The notes: a model not told the origin generated them from the letters alone. Counted from the first letter of the stretch, positions 18,039-28,139 are shown. The stretch is DNA of 64,000 nucleotides from JANSWY01 sp965243755 (GCA_965243755.1 CBDEVW010000004.1:186001-250000), one strand, 5' to 3'. Translations and numbers: made by a program.

Positions 18039-18080
18039 TGAAAGGTTCCTCTTTTAACAGATTCTATTAATTTTGCGCCG

Positions 18081-19118
18081 ATGTATAAATTGCTGTTAAG
18101 ACCCTTACTTTTTCTGATCCCGCCAGAAAAGGCCCACCATTTTACGATCAATATTTTTAAATTTGTGTTTAAGCTGCCCGGAATGCCGGGAATGCTAAAA
18201 ATGCTTTACAATGTTTCTTCCCCAAAGCTCGAGACGGAGGTCTTTGGGTTGAAATTCAGGAATCCCGTAGGGCTTGCAGCTGGCTTTGATAAGGATGCCA
18301 GGGTAATTGATGAGTTTGCTGGACTGGGATTTGGATTCATAGAGATCGGAACCCTTACACCAAAGGGGCAACCGGGAAATCCACAACCCCGATTGTTTCG
18401 GTTACCAGCCGATAAAGCACTGATCAACCGAATGGGATTCAACAATGAGGGAGTTGATGCCGCCATTAAGCGATTGAAGGAAAGGAACTCCGATGTAATT
18501 GTTGGAGGAAACATTGGAAAGAATAAGGTGACAGCAAACGAGTTGGCCACCCAGGATTATTTGGCGTCCTTTATGGTGTTGCATGATTATGTGGATTATT
18601 TTGTGGTGAATGTAAGTTCTCCTAATACCCCAAATCTCAGGGAGTTACAGGAAAAAGAACCATTGATGGCGTTATTATCCACGTTGAAAGAAAAAAATAA
18701 GGAATTTGATCATCCAAAACCGATATTGCTGAAAATTGCACCGGATCTGACCAATGAGCAGTTGGATGACATTGTGGAGATTGTGGAAGAAGTGGCGCTT
18801 GATGGGATAATTGCTACCAATACGACTATCTCCCGGGAAGGCTTGAAGACCAGTGCTGAATCAGTGAATGAAATTGGAGCTGGTGGATTAAGTGGTAAAC
18901 CGGTTAAATCAAGGTCAACTGAAGTGATCAGGTATATTACTGAAAAATCGAATGGGAAAATCCCGGTGATTGGAGTAGGAGGTATCCACTCCGCAAAAGA
19001 TGCGATAGAAAAAATGGAAGCCGGAGCAAAGTTGGTCCAGTTGTATACCGGGTTTATATACGAGGGACCAGGACTGATCCGGAGAATAAATAAGAAGCTA
19101 CTGAATTTGAAAAAATGA
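18081..19118 (+). CDS. pyrD: Quinone-dependent dihydroorotate dehydrogenase
   Basis: A 345-residue class 2 enzyme that oxidises dihydroorotate to orotate with quinone as acceptor. The membrane-associating N-terminal helices (residues 1-35) precede the barrel with GLAAGFDKDA, and the catalytic Ser of class 2 enzymes is in NVSSPNTPNLR. FMN-binding segments ATNTTISREG and GVGGI are present. A TAATTTTG box lies 5 bases before the ATG, which would give a very short leader. It overlaps the next gene by 4 bases. Confidence 0.96.
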   Translation: MYKLLLRPLLFLIPPEKAHHFTINIFKFVFKLPGMPGMLKMLYNVSSPKLETEVFGLKFRNPVGLAAGFDKDARVIDEFAGLGFGFIEIGTLTPKGQPGNPQPRLFRLPADKALINRMGFNNEGVDAAIKRLKERNSDVIVGGNIGKNKVTANELATQDYLASFMVLHDYVDYFVVNVSSPNTPNLRELQEKEPLMALLSTLKEKNKEFDHPKPILLKIAPDLTNEQLDDIVEIVEEVALDGIIATNTTISREGLKTSAESVNEIGAGGLSGKPVKSRSTEVIRYITEKSNGKIPVIGVGGIHSAKDAIEKMEAGAKLVQLYTGFIYEGPGLIRRINKKLLNLKK

Positions 19119-19882
19119 AGTTACTGACGATCATATTATTGGTGCTGCCAACCACCACATTCGCTCAGGAAAAAGTTTTTTTCGACATGGAAGACAATAG
19201 GGTGCCGGATGAAGATCGTGCATTCTATTATCGTGTCACTGAGTATGCCAAAGTGAAACCAAGGAAATCCATTACCACCATTACCGAATATTTCGTCTTC
19301 AATGACCAGTTGAAAAAAAGTGCATCATTCCTTACTGTAGACCCCACCGTTCTGGTTGGTGAGTATAAAGAGTTTTATATTACCGGACAGCCTAGAGTGA
19401 ACGGTACCTACGATAGAGGAAATAAAATGGCAGGCTTCAAAACCTACCACTACAATGGACAGCTTGCCAGCGAAATATCTTCGAACCAGGAGGGAGAGCT
19501 GGTGATTACTAAATGGGACCATGCAGGACAACTGGCGTCACAAAAGCTCTATTTTGACGATGAAGTTTACTCTGAAGTAGAGGAGTGGCCTTACTTTTTT
19601 GGTGGCAAGGAAGAACTTTATAAATTCCTGGGACTGAATGTGAAATATCCCTACCGGGCTGCATCGAAAAAAGTAGAAGGCAAAGTATTTGTGCAATTTG
19701 TGGTGAATCACGATGGTACCCTTTCTGATATTGAAGTAATTCGAGGAATAGGTGAAGGTTGTGACGAAGAAGCCATCAGGGTGATCGAATTAACCAATAA
19801 AATGTGGGTGCCGGGAAAACATGAAGAAAAAATTGTAAAGACCAGAATGGTAGTGCCCATCAGCTTTAAACTGGACAGGTAA
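19115..19882 (+). CDS. Exported protein with C-terminal TonB domain
   Basis: A 255-residue protein with a signal peptide (cleavage about residue 18, after TTTFAQ). The middle (about 85-155) holds MORN-like beta repeats such as ARVNGTYDRGNK-type and HYNGQLASEI-type elements. The last 90 residues match the TonB C-terminal domain (YPYRAASKKVEGKVFVQF, then CDEEAIRVI and a PISFKL end). Unlike true TonB it lacks a retained N-terminal anchor and a Pro-rich spacer, so energy transduction is doubtful; a periplasmic protein-binding role fits better. It is coupled to pyrD by a 4-base overlap. Confidence 0.78.
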   Translation: MKLLTIILLVLPTTTFAQEKVFFDMEDNRVPDEDRAFYYRVTEYAKVKPRKSITTITEYFVFNDQLKKSASFLTVDPTVLVGEYKEFYITGQPRVNGTYDRGNKMAGFKTYHYNGQLASEISSNQEGELVITKWDHAGQLASQKLYFDDEVYSEVEEWPYFFGGKEELYKFLGLNVKYPYRAASKKVEGKVFVQFVVNHDGTLSDIEVIRGIGEGCDEEAIRVIELTNKMWVPGKHEEKIVKTRMVVPISFKLDR

Positions 19883-19951
19883 ATCAACATTTTATAACAT
19901 CAAATTACTTTTCTAAATACTAAATCCTAATTTTACCCCTTATTGTTAAGG

Positions 19952-22402
19952 ATGGCAAAAAACACCTACAAAACTAAAAGCAAAAAGAAGGCCCGAAAAA
20001 GAATTGAATTAGACCTCTCATTTCTGAAGGACAGGAGGTTTCAGTTGGCAATGGGTTTCTTTTTCCTCAGCGCGGGAATATTTCTTCTGATCAGCTTTCT
20101 ATCTTACCTCTTTACCGGCAAAGCGGATCAAAGTGTAATCGAGGCATTGGCCAATTCTACATTAAAGGAGTCTGGTTTGGAGTCTCAAAACTGGCTGGGT
20201 TTATTAGGAGCTTACACCTCGTATTATTTTATCTATAAGTGGTTTGGGATTGCAAGCTTATTAATTCCACCGTTTCTCTTACTGGTTGGACTGAGGATCG
20301 TTACTGAAAAAGAATTTGTTCCTGTAGTCAGGGTATTTTATTTCTCATCTTTTTTCCTTTTGTGGGTAAGTCTTCTTACCGGCTATTTTCTGTTGAGTTC
20401 GGATGAAATATCAGAACTGGGATTTATCAGCGGAGGAATCGGGTTTGAATTAGCCATCTTGTTCGAAAGTCTTATGGGTTGGGGAACCATTCTATTCCTG
20501 ATCTTCTCATTGATCGTATTTTTCATTTACTATTTCAACATCACCGAAATGATTGGGCTGGATAAACTCATTCCTAAACCATCAGTATCAGGTGATTCCT
20601 CAGATGAAATGGAAGACATTTCTGCGATTCTGGAAACGGTGAAGAAAGAAGTGGAAATGGAAGATGATCAGGAGGTGATAGATGATGGTGAAAACTGGAC
20701 GGTTTCTACCAAAGAAGAAAAAGACAACACCACCAATGATGAATTGGTATTAGATATAGAATCAACATTACCTCCGGTAGAGGAAAAACTGGAAAACAGG
20801 CCGATCAGAAAAGAAAAAGAGCGAACTGCAGAGCCGGAATTTGAGATTGAAAAGACTGTGGAAGAAGCGGTACACACAGGGGAATTAGAGAACTATGACC
20901 CCACCCTGGATTTGCCACAATATATCTACCCGAGCCCAGACCTGCTCAATGACTATCCCGATCCGGGGATTAGAGTGACAAAAGAAGAGTTGGAGGCCAA
21001 TAAAGACAAGATTGTTGAAACACTGATCAATTTTAAAATTGGCATATCCAGTATCAAGGCCACTATTGGGCCCACCGTTACGCTATATGAAATTGTACCT
21101 GAGGCTGGTGTCAAAATCTCTAAGATTAAAAACCTGGAGGATGATATTGCCCTGAGTTTGGCTGCTCTTGGAATTCGTATTATTGCCCCTATCCCAGGGA
21201 AAGGTACTATTGGTATTGAGGTACCTAATAAAAACAGGGAAATGGTGGACATCAAGTCTATCCTGACTACTGAGAAGTTCATGGGGAGCAAAGCAGAACT
21301 TCCGGTGGTGTTCGGAAAGACCATTTCTAATGAAGTATTCGTAACTGACCTGGCCAAAATGCCGCACCTTTTAATGGCCGGAGCAACAGGACAGGGTAAG
21401 TCAGTCGGACTCAATATTATACTTACCTCCCTGATTTACAGGAAACACCCATCGCAACTTAAGTTTGTGCTGGTAGACCCCAAAAAGGTTGAATTAACGT
21501 TATTCAATAAAATTGAAAGGCACTTTCTGGCTAAACTTCCAGACTCTGAGGAGGCCATCATTACGGATACAAAAAAGGTTATCAATACACTCAACTCATT
21601 GTGTATTGAAATGGATACCCGATATGACCTGCTTAAAGATGCACAATGCCGGAACATTAAAGAGTATAATCGAAAATTTGTCAACCGACGTTTAAACCCT
21701 CAAAAAGGTCACAGATACCTTCCTTATATTGTATTAGTGATTGATGAGCTGGCAGACCTTATGATGACTGCCGGTAAAGAAATTGAAGCACCAATTGCCA
21801 GACTAGCACAGCTGGCACGGGCCATTGGAATTCACCTGGTTGTTGCTACACAAAGACCATCGGTAAATGTCATTACCGGTGTGATCAAAGCAAACTTCCC
21901 CGCTCGTCTTTCCTTCAGGGTAACTTCAAAAATTGATTCCAGAACGATTCTTGACGCAGGAGGTGCCGATCAGTTGATTGGTATGGGAGACATGCTGCTA
22001 AGTACCGGCTCTGAAATGATCAGGTTGCAGTGTGGATTTGTGGACACTCCTGAAGTTGAGCGCATTTGCGATTTTGTAGGAGAACAAAGAGGATATGATC
22101 ATGCCTATCACCTACCGGAATACGTGGGTGAAGATGGAGACAGTAGTGTAGGAGAGGTTGATCTTTCGGAGAGAGACGCATTATTCGATGATGCAGCGAA
22201 ACTAATTGTACTTCACCAGCAGGGCAGTACCTCCTTGATTCAAAGAAAACTCAAGCTGGGATATAACAGGGCTGGCCGTTTGATCGATCAGCTGGAAGCC
22301 GCGGGAATTGTAGGCCCATTTGAAGGAAGTAAAGCCAGAGAAGTATTGATCCCGGACGAATATAGTTTGGAACAATTATTGAATGAGTTGAATAATAAGT
22401 AA
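19952..22402 (+). CDS. ftsK: DNA translocase FtsK
   Basis: An 816-residue cell-division DNA pump. Four or five membrane segments occupy about residues 33-200. An acidic linker (about 215-340) is followed by the motor with Walker A GATGQGKSVGLN and Walker B VLVIDELADLMM. The C-terminal winged-helix gamma domain (about the last 65 residues, RKLKLGYNRAGRLIDQLE) reads KOPS-type orienting sequences in known FtsK. The linker is short, as in SpoIIIE-length members. The ATG at 19952 is preferred to a TTG 9 bases upstream. It is followed after 25 bases by the LolA-like gene. Confidence 0.95.
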   Translation: MAKNTYKTKSKKKARKRIELDLSFLKDRRFQLAMGFFFLSAGIFLLISFLSYLFTGKADQSVIEALANSTLKESGLESQNWLGLLGAYTSYYFIYKWFGIASLLIPPFLLLVGLRIVTEKEFVPVVRVFYFSSFFLLWVSLLTGYFLLSSDEISELGFISGGIGFELAILFESLMGWGTILFLIFSLIVFFIYYFNITEMIGLDKLIPKPSVSGDSSDEMEDISAILETVKKEVEMEDDQEVIDDGENWTVSTKEEKDNTTNDELVLDIESTLPPVEEKLENRPIRKEKERTAEPEFEIEKTVEEAVHTGELENYDPTLDLPQYIYPSPDLLNDYPDPGIRVTKEELEANKDKIVETLINFKIGISSIKATIGPTVTLYEIVPEAGVKISKIKNLEDDIALSLAALGIRIIAPIPGKGTIGIEVPNKNREMVDIKSILTTEKFMGSKAELPVVFGKTISNEVFVTDLAKMPHLLMAGATGQGKSVGLNIILTSLIYRKHPSQLKFVLVDPKKVELTLFNKIERHFLAKLPDSEEAIITDTKKVINTLNSLCIEMDTRYDLLKDAQCRNIKEYNRKFVNRRLNPQKGHRYLPYIVLVIDELADLMMTAGKEIEAPIARLAQLARAIGIHLVVATQRPSVNVITGVIKANFPARLSFRVTSKIDSRTILDAGGADQLIGMGDMLLSTGSEMIRLQCGFVDTPEVERICDFVGEQRGYDHAYHLPEYVGEDGDSSVGEVDLSERDALFDDAAKLIVLHQQGSTSLIQRKLKLGYNRAGRLIDQLEAAGIVGPFEGSKAREVLIPDEYSLEQLLNELNNK

Positions 22403-22427
22403 GATAAAAAGACATTAATAGTAGACA

Positions 22428-23069
22428 ATGATGAATAAATTAAATGTAATTCTTGTTTTGATGTTCGTTTGCTGTGGAGCAATGGCGCAATACGAGCCTG
22501 AGGCCAAAACTGTATTAGATGCTGTAAGTAGCAAATACAAAAAAATGGATGCTTTTAAGGCTAATTTCAAATACAAGCTGGTCAACAAAGAGGCTGATAT
22601 CAATGAAGAAATGGATGGTGTGATTTACATCATGGATGATAAATTTAAACTGGAAATGCTCAGTAAGATCATTTTCTTTGATGGAACTTACATCCGGGAA
22701 TATGATGAAGATTTTCAGGAGTATACCATCAGAGATTATGAATCAGAGGAAGAAGAATTGAACCTTTCAAGTATTCTGGATTTATATAAAGATGGATTTA
22801 AATATGGTGTAAGATCAAAGTCCGCTAATGGATATGAAATTGAATTGCAGCCAGAAAATAATGACAAGTCTTTCTTTAAGATTGTGATGGACATAGATCC
22901 AAAAAACAACATACGATCATTCACCTACTATGAAAAGAATGGCAATCTGGTGACAACCGAAATAAAGAGCCTTGAGGAAAAGCCAAATCTGAATAAAAGC
23001 TTTTTCGACTTTTTTCAGGCGAAACTCGAAGTTGTGGACTCAGTTGATATGACTGATAGAGGACAGTAG
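22428..23069 (+). CDS. LolA-like periplasmic lipoprotein carrier
   Basis: A 213-residue exported protein with signal peptide (about residues 1-20, ending AMAQ) and the LolA half-barrel pattern: a helix with AVSSKYKKMDAFKANF, strands around DGVIYIMDDKFKLE and ending FFDFFQAKLE. LolA-fold proteins shuttle lipoproteins to the outer membrane. A LolA-like gene directly after ftsK is a common Bacteroidota arrangement. A terminator follows within 25 bases, so the unit is ftsK plus this gene. Confidence 0.87.
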   Translation: MMNKLNVILVLMFVCCGAMAQYEPEAKTVLDAVSSKYKKMDAFKANFKYKLVNKEADINEEMDGVIYIMDDKFKLEMLSKIIFFDGTYIREYDEDFQEYTIRDYESEEEELNLSSILDLYKDGFKYGVRSKSANGYEIELQPENNDKSFFKIVMDIDPKNNIRSFTYYEKNGNLVTTEIKSLEEKPNLNKSFFDFFQAKLEVVDSVDMTDRGQ

Positions 23070-23092
23070 GAAAAAACACAAAAGGAACTTTT

Positions 23093-23117
23093 AAAACCGG
23101 CGAAAGCCGGTTTTTTT
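23093..23117 (+). terminator. Rho-independent terminator after the lolA-like gene
   Basis: A perfect stem AAAACCGGC / GCCGGTTTT is capped by a GAAA tetraloop and ends in a run of seven T. The GNRA loop makes this one of the most stable terminators in the window. Confidence 0.92.
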
Positions 23118-23244
23118 CATTTTATGGGAAATAGCATTAAGTAGATTTGCAATTGAATAATTCCGTTATCCGCTGACGATAGTTGCACCATTTTAGCAAC
23201 AATTTTATTGAGTTTTGATATCTTGGGTCAAATTTTTTGAAAGA

Positions 23245-24069
23245 ATGACCAGAGAAGAACTTATTGCACAAATCCGGGAAAAACAATCCTTTCTGTGTGT
23301 AGGTTTAGATACCGATCCAGACAGAATCCCCAAACATCTCCTTGACTCAGAAGACCCGGTTTTTGAATTCAATAAGGCCATAATAGATGCCACAAAAGAC
23401 TATTGTGTAGCATACAAACCCAATCTGGCATTTTATGAAGCCCAGGGAATATCCGGATGGAAAGCACTGGAAAAAACGCTGGATTACATTCCATCAAACA
23501 TATTCACCATTGCAGATGCTAAAAGAGGAGATATTGGTAATACCAGCAAAATGTATGGAAAAGCATTCTTCGAGCAATTGAATTTTGATAGTCTGACAGT
23601 TGCACCGTATATGGGTGAAGACTCAGTGACGCCATATTTTGAATTTGATGGGAAGTGGGTAATTCTTTTGGGGGCCACCTCCAATCCAGGTGCAATGGAT
23701 TTTCAGGATTTGATTCTGGAAAATTCAATGGAGCACCTGTACGAGCATGTTATTGCTTTGAGCTCTACGTGGGGAAATGAAGACAATATGATGTATGTCG
23801 TGGGTGCAACCAGACCTGAGATTCTTGTCCATATACGATCAAAAATCCCTAATCATTTCTTGTTAATTCCAGGTGTGGGAGCACAAGGAGGGGACCTTAA
23901 CGCGGTGTGTAAATATGGTATGAACAAAAACTGTGGACTACTAATCAATTCGTCAAGGTCGATCATTTATGCCAGTGAAGGAGAGGATTTTGCTAAAAGA
24001 GCCGCTGAAGAAGCACAGAAGCTTCAAAAAGAAATGTCGGGATTGCTGTCAAAGCATAGTCTGGTTTAA
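23245..24069 (+). CDS. pyrF: Orotidine 5'-phosphate decarboxylase (type 2)
   Basis: A 274-residue enzyme for the last step of UMP synthesis. The barrel shows FLCVGLDTD, AYKPNLAFYE, the catalytic IADAKRGDIGNT motif with its Lys, and the phosphate loop GVGAQGGD. Its length and motif variants place it in the PyrF type 2 subfamily common in Bacteroidota. The ATG at 23245 is preferred to a TTG 30 bases upstream. A TAGATTTG -7-like box lies near 23142. pyrD is 5 kb upstream but in a different transcript. Confidence 0.94.
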   Translation: MTREELIAQIREKQSFLCVGLDTDPDRIPKHLLDSEDPVFEFNKAIIDATKDYCVAYKPNLAFYEAQGISGWKALEKTLDYIPSNIFTIADAKRGDIGNTSKMYGKAFFEQLNFDSLTVAPYMGEDSVTPYFEFDGKWVILLGATSNPGAMDFQDLILENSMEHLYEHVIALSSTWGNEDNMMYVVGATRPEILVHIRSKIPNHFLLIPGVGAQGGDLNAVCKYGMNKNCGLLINSSRSIIYASEGEDFAKRAAEEAQKLQKEMSGLLSKHSLV

Positions 24070-24122
24070 AATACAGTACAGTAATACTAGAGTTTCTTTG
24101 ATTATCTTTCCGGCATACCATC

Positions 24123-25406
24123 ATGCAAGAAGATTTTTTACACTACATCTGGAAATTTCAATATTTCAAGCTACATCAACTTCGTACAAAATGTGAACAG
24201 GAGCTCACTGTACTGAAGCAGGGTAATCACCAGTTTAATTCAGGCCCTGATTTTGAGCAGGCAAGGATAAAAATTGGTGAGATCGAATGGAATGGGAGTG
24301 TGGAAATTCATGTTCGATCATCAGAGTGGTATCAACACAAACATCACCTGGATGAGGCGTATAAGAACGTGATCCTGCATGTAGTTTGGACAGATGATAA
24401 ACCAGCCCGTAACGCAAAAGGTGAAATTATTCCAACCCTTGAATTAAAAGATCGGGTAAACCTTGACCTGATAAAGCGGTACAAGCAATTGATTTCACAA
24501 AATTCTCCACTGGCCTGTGAACCACATCGTCTTGAGATATCAGATTTGAAGTACTATGAAATGATCGATAAGGCGGTGGGTGCTCGTTTATTGGAAAAGT
24601 CCAAATGGATCACTACGTATTATAATGCCAATGGGAAAGATTGGGAGGAAACAGCTTACGTGAGTTTGTGTAGGAATTTTGGATTTAAAGTAAATTCAGA
24701 GCCATTCATAGAGCTGGCTACTTCTTTGCCCTTCAAGATCATTAAAAAACACGCTGATCAGTTGTTCCAGATCGAGGCGCTGTTATTTGGTCAGGCTGGT
24801 TTTTTAATGGAGGAGAAAGGGGATGATTATTATGGTAAATTAAGAAAGGAATACCAGTTTCTTGCTCATAAATATGGTCTCAAGCAAAGTCTCAACCGAT
24901 TTCAATGGAAGTTTTTAAGGTTGCGTCCTGCAAATTTTCCAACAACCAGAATCGCTCAATTGGCACATTTCTTAAGCAGTACTCCTAATTTATTTGATGT
25001 ATTAACCAGTAGGAATGTAACCACCAAAGAGGTAGTGAAAAGGTTTGTGGCTTTCCAATCCCCATATTGGCAGGAACATTTTGACTTTGGTAAAACATAT
25101 CAGGCGGTAAGCAAAGGGATGGGACGATCCAGTGCCGAAAATCTGGTGATCAATACCGTGGTGCCCCTGCTGATGAGTTATAGCAGGCACACTGACGAAC
25201 AATATTTTGCAGATAAATCCATGAACCTTTTAGAAGATCTTAAAGCTGAGAATAACAAAATCACCAGAATTTGGAAAGCAGCGGGTTTTCCAGTAAAATC
25301 GGCCTTAGATTCTCAAGGATTGATCATGCAGTATAATAATTGGTGTGTTGCCAGAAAATGCCTGGGATGTAACATTGGCTCTGACTTATTGAACCGGTCC
25401 CTATGA
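24123..25406 (+). CDS. DUF2851 family protein
   Basis: A 427-residue soluble protein of the Bacteroidota-specific DUF2851 family. Typical elements are the N-terminal EDFLHYIWKFQYF, the NSGPDFEQARIKIGEIEWNGSVEIH block and the acid-rich C-terminal end with a CxxxKCLGC-like cluster near residue 415. The function is unknown; the early block resembles a beta-strand core with conserved acidic and His residues. The stop overlaps the next start by 4 bases. Confidence 0.88.
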   Translation: MQEDFLHYIWKFQYFKLHQLRTKCEQELTVLKQGNHQFNSGPDFEQARIKIGEIEWNGSVEIHVRSSEWYQHKHHLDEAYKNVILHVVWTDDKPARNAKGEIIPTLELKDRVNLDLIKRYKQLISQNSPLACEPHRLEISDLKYYEMIDKAVGARLLEKSKWITTYYNANGKDWEETAYVSLCRNFGFKVNSEPFIELATSLPFKIIKKHADQLFQIEALLFGQAGFLMEEKGDDYYGKLRKEYQFLAHKYGLKQSLNRFQWKFLRLRPANFPTTRIAQLAHFLSSTPNLFDVLTSRNVTTKEVVKRFVAFQSPYWQEHFDFGKTYQAVSKGMGRSSAENLVINTVVPLLMSYSRHTDEQYFADKSMNLLEDLKAENNKITRIWKAAGFPVKSALDSQGLIMQYNNWCVARKCLGCNIGSDLLNRSL

Positions 25407-26662
25407 TTTCAAATATCATTCAATTGGTTTGTGTTACGGGTCTTGTCGGTTGGTTTTACTTTCATCATAGAAAGTCAGATCTTCGGAAATTCATTATTCC
25501 AGGTATAACGCTGAAGGTTCTCGGTGCACTCTCTTTAGGGTACATTTATATGGCATATCTTGGAGGAGGAGACACATTGCAATACCATAGGGCTGCTTTG
25601 ATATGGAGAGAACTGTGTATTGAGGACCCCATGGCTTACCTGAAGGCATTGCTATTGATGGATGATTCACTGTCAAGACTATTCATTGATCAACCAAGAG
25701 CCGTATTTTTCACAAAGATTGTCAGTCTTATTGAAATAATTTCCTTTGGTAATTACTGGATTTCTGCACTTTACTTTGCCCTGTTATCATTTATTGGTAG
25801 CTGGTTTTTGTTGAATCAGCTGGCGAGCAAATTTGGAGGAGCTGGTTGGTGGTTTGGAGTTTTGTTCTTATTTCCGTCACTTCTGTTTTGGGCCAGCGGA
25901 ATAATGAAGGAAACTGTGTCCTTTGCTATACTCGCTTATCTTGCAGGGATAGTAATAAAGTATTTTAACGAATCCGGGAAGGTCAATTATTTCGAACTAA
26001 TTATTTCATTACTACTGGTTTGGGTGCTGGTTAAGGTGAAATATTATGTTGCGGGCGTATTTATTCCGGTCATAGTCGGTATTCTATTGATCAGGTACCT
26101 GACACAGCAATCAGAAAAACTCATGAAGTCAAATGCCTTGAAGTATGGGCTGCTTGCAGGAGTCTTGGTGGTCTTTTTTTTAGTGGCAACTACCATAAAT
26201 CACAACCTGTCACTGGGAAATATCCTTGATAGAATGGTAATGACACATAATATCCTCTATCAGGGGTCACCTGAAAATTTTAGGATTAATTATGTGGAAT
26301 TAAAGCCTGATGGTATTTCCTTCTTAAGAAATGCACCTAATGCTTTATTGGCTGGACTTTACCGGCCTTTCGTCTGGGAAGGTGAGGGTTGGATGGTGAA
26401 ATTAGCAGGAATGGAAAACCTGATACTTTTATTGCTTTGCCTTGCAGCTACTTTTTTCAGTTGGAAGCTAAAATTAAAACCAACTATTTTAGGGGTGGGG
26501 ATACTTGTTTATGTGTTAACTATGGCTACCTGCCTGGCCCTCTCGACTCCAAATTTCGGGACATTGGTAAGGTTCAAAACTGCATTTTCACCTTTTCTTC
26601 TTGTCCTATGCATCTATTGTGTCAGGGAGTGGAGAATTACTTCGGTCCGCCTTCAAAAGTAA
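25403..26662 (+). CDS. Polytopic membrane protein, unknown (polysaccharide-assembly-like)
   Basis: A 419-residue protein with about ten membrane segments across its length. A YHRAALIW segment near residue 60 and an Asn/Lys-rich loop around residues 280-310 are the main polar parts. The topology resembles O-antigen polymerase or EpsG-like membrane proteins, but no diagnostic motif was recognised. Coupled to the DUF2851 gene by a 4-base overlap. Its last 26 bases overlap the end of porT on the other strand. Confidence 0.7.
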   Translation: MISNIIQLVCVTGLVGWFYFHHRKSDLRKFIIPGITLKVLGALSLGYIYMAYLGGGDTLQYHRAALIWRELCIEDPMAYLKALLLMDDSLSRLFIDQPRAVFFTKIVSLIEIISFGNYWISALYFALLSFIGSWFLLNQLASKFGGAGWWFGVLFLFPSLLFWASGIMKETVSFAILAYLAGIVIKYFNESGKVNYFELIISLLLVWVLVKVKYYVAGVFIPVIVGILLIRYLTQQSEKLMKSNALKYGLLAGVLVVFFLVATTINHNLSLGNILDRMVMTHNILYQGSPENFRINYVELKPDGISFLRNAPNALLAGLYRPFVWEGEGWMVKLAGMENLILLLLCLAATFFSWKLKLKPTILGVGILVYVLTMATCLALSTPNFGTLVRFKTAFSPFLLVLCIYCVREWRITSVRLQK

Positions 26663-27380
26663 TCGCAAAGGTAATGTTGTGAGCTACCAGTGAAGTAATT
26701 CCTACGTTGTAATCGTTGATTTCTGGTTGCAGCAGGTTAGTAAAGCTGTAGGCATATTTGATTTCAGGAGAGAATTTAAAGAGTGGGTAATAGATGTCAA
26801 GACCCAGCCCGAGTTCCATGGCGAGGTTAAATCCTTTGGTTTCCAGGGTTTCCCGAATATTTTCTTCATCTCCCTTTGCTGAAGCCTGGAACGCTGGGTT
26901 AACACCTGCCAAAACATATACACCGGCATTTCCTCTTCTTTGAGATTTGTATTTTAAATAAATAGGCACTTCTACCATAGTAGCATCTTTGAGAACATTC
27001 TCCGAGGTGCCATCAGTAAAACGGTAGGTCAGATCGTTTTCATAGAACCCAAATGTGACACTACCACGAACATCCAGGTACTGGAAAAAATGAAAATTGG
27101 CAATGAAACCCAGCTTAAATCCAGGCAAACGACCAGGAATAATAGAATGAACACTATCCAAGCCTGATTCAATGAACGCATCACTGTATTTGATCTGGTA
27201 ATTGGAAGTGTGAATGCCAATCAGGAAACCATAATGAAGTAATTGGTCATCGTAAAAAGGGAGATTCTCACGTTTGTTGTATTGACCAAACGAATTCAGG
27301 GAAACACAGGCAAACAGTGCTACTATTATTACTTTATTCCAGTGTAGATTGAACTTATTCCAAGAGATAATGTCTTGCAT
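26637..27380 (-). CDS. porT: Type IX secretion outer-membrane protein PorT
   Basis: A 247-residue outer-membrane beta-barrel protein with signal peptide cleaved about residue 32 (SLNSFGQ). Beta strands alternate through the length (for example VRGSVTFGFYENDLTY and VEVPIYLKYKS). PorT/SprT is required for secretion of T9SS substrates in Porphyromonas and Flavobacterium. Support is from barrel pattern, length and the position beside ubiE, which is the usual porT neighbourhood. The ATG at 27380 lies inside the ubiE 3' end (52-base same-strand overlap). Its target class is shown by the M4 protease at the start of the window. Confidence 0.86.
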   Translation of the reverse strand: MQDIISWNKFNLHWNKVIIVALFACVSLNSFGQYNKRENLPFYDDQLLHYGFLIGIHTSNYQIKYSDAFIESGLDSVHSIIPGRLPGFKLGFIANFHFFQYLDVRGSVTFGFYENDLTYRFTDGTSENVLKDATMVEVPIYLKYKSQRRGNAGVYVLAGVNPAFQASAKGDEENIRETLETKGFNLAMELGLGLDIYYPLFKFSPEIKYAYSFTNLLQPEINDYNVGITSLVAHNITFAITFEGGPK

Positions 27381-28051
27381 GCTGTGTTTTTATAACCCAA
27401 TTCCTCCAAAATCGCTAAAAATCGATCTCCATCAGGGAAATTCCTTACTGAATCCGGCAAATATGTATAGGCCGCACGATCTTTGGAAATTAAACGCCCT
27501 AGTTTAGGTAATATTGAACTAAAATAAAAATTATACAGCTGTTTGAAAGGTGTCCATCCAGGTCTGCTAAACTCCAGTATAACCACCTTGCCTCCTGGCT
27601 TCAATACCCTGAGCATATCCGCAAGTCCTTTCTCGAGATGCTCAAAATTTCTTACTCCAAAAGCTACAATGACAGCATCAAATGAATTGTCCTCAAAATT
27701 AAGTTTCTCACTGTCTCCACTGTGTAATTCTATCCGATCTTCCAGTTTTAGTTTCTTGAGTTTTTTCCTGCCTACAGAAAGCATCCCTTCAGAAATGTCA
27801 ACACCAATTACTTTGTCCGGATTGAGGTCCAACGATTGGATGGCAAAATCACCAGTGCCGGTAGCAATGTCGAGGATTTTTTTAGGTTCAATATCCCTGA
27901 GCATTTTGATGGCTTTTTTACGCCAAAGAATATCTATTCCCAATGACAGAAAATGATTCAGGAAGTCGTATTTGGGGCTGATATTATCAAACATTTCCGC
28001 CACCTGCTCTTTTTTGCCGCTGGATTTTTCTTTGTAAGGTACTACTGTCAT
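27329..28051 (-). CDS. ubiE: Demethylmenaquinone / 2-octaprenyl methyltransferase
   Basis: A 240-residue SAM-dependent C-methyltransferase for menaquinone synthesis. The family motifs are all seen: MFDNISPKYDFLNHFLSLGID, ILDIATGTGDFAI, GVDISEGML, VIVAFGVRNFE, LKPGGKVVILEFSRP and a C-terminal SLGISSIYTG. It runs into porT with a 52-base overlap. In Bacteroidota menaquinone is the respiratory quinone, so the menaquinone step (MenG) is the relevant one. Confidence 0.95.
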   Translation of the reverse strand: MTVVPYKEKSSGKKEQVAEMFDNISPKYDFLNHFLSLGIDILWRKKAIKMLRDIEPKKILDIATGTGDFAIQSLDLNPDKVIGVDISEGMLSVGRKKLKKLKLEDRIELHSGDSEKLNFEDNSFDAVIVAFGVRNFEHLEKGLADMLRVLKPGGKVVILEFSRPGWTPFKQLYNFYFSSILPKLGRLISKDRAAYTYLPDSVRNFPDGDRFLAILEELGYKNTACKTLSLGISSIYTGIK

Positions 28052-28139
28052 ATTCCCACTATCTTTCAGAATGCAATATTACGTACATAACATGGTCTTT
28101 TTGTAATTGTTAGAAATTAAATAGTCTTAAATTCGCAGA

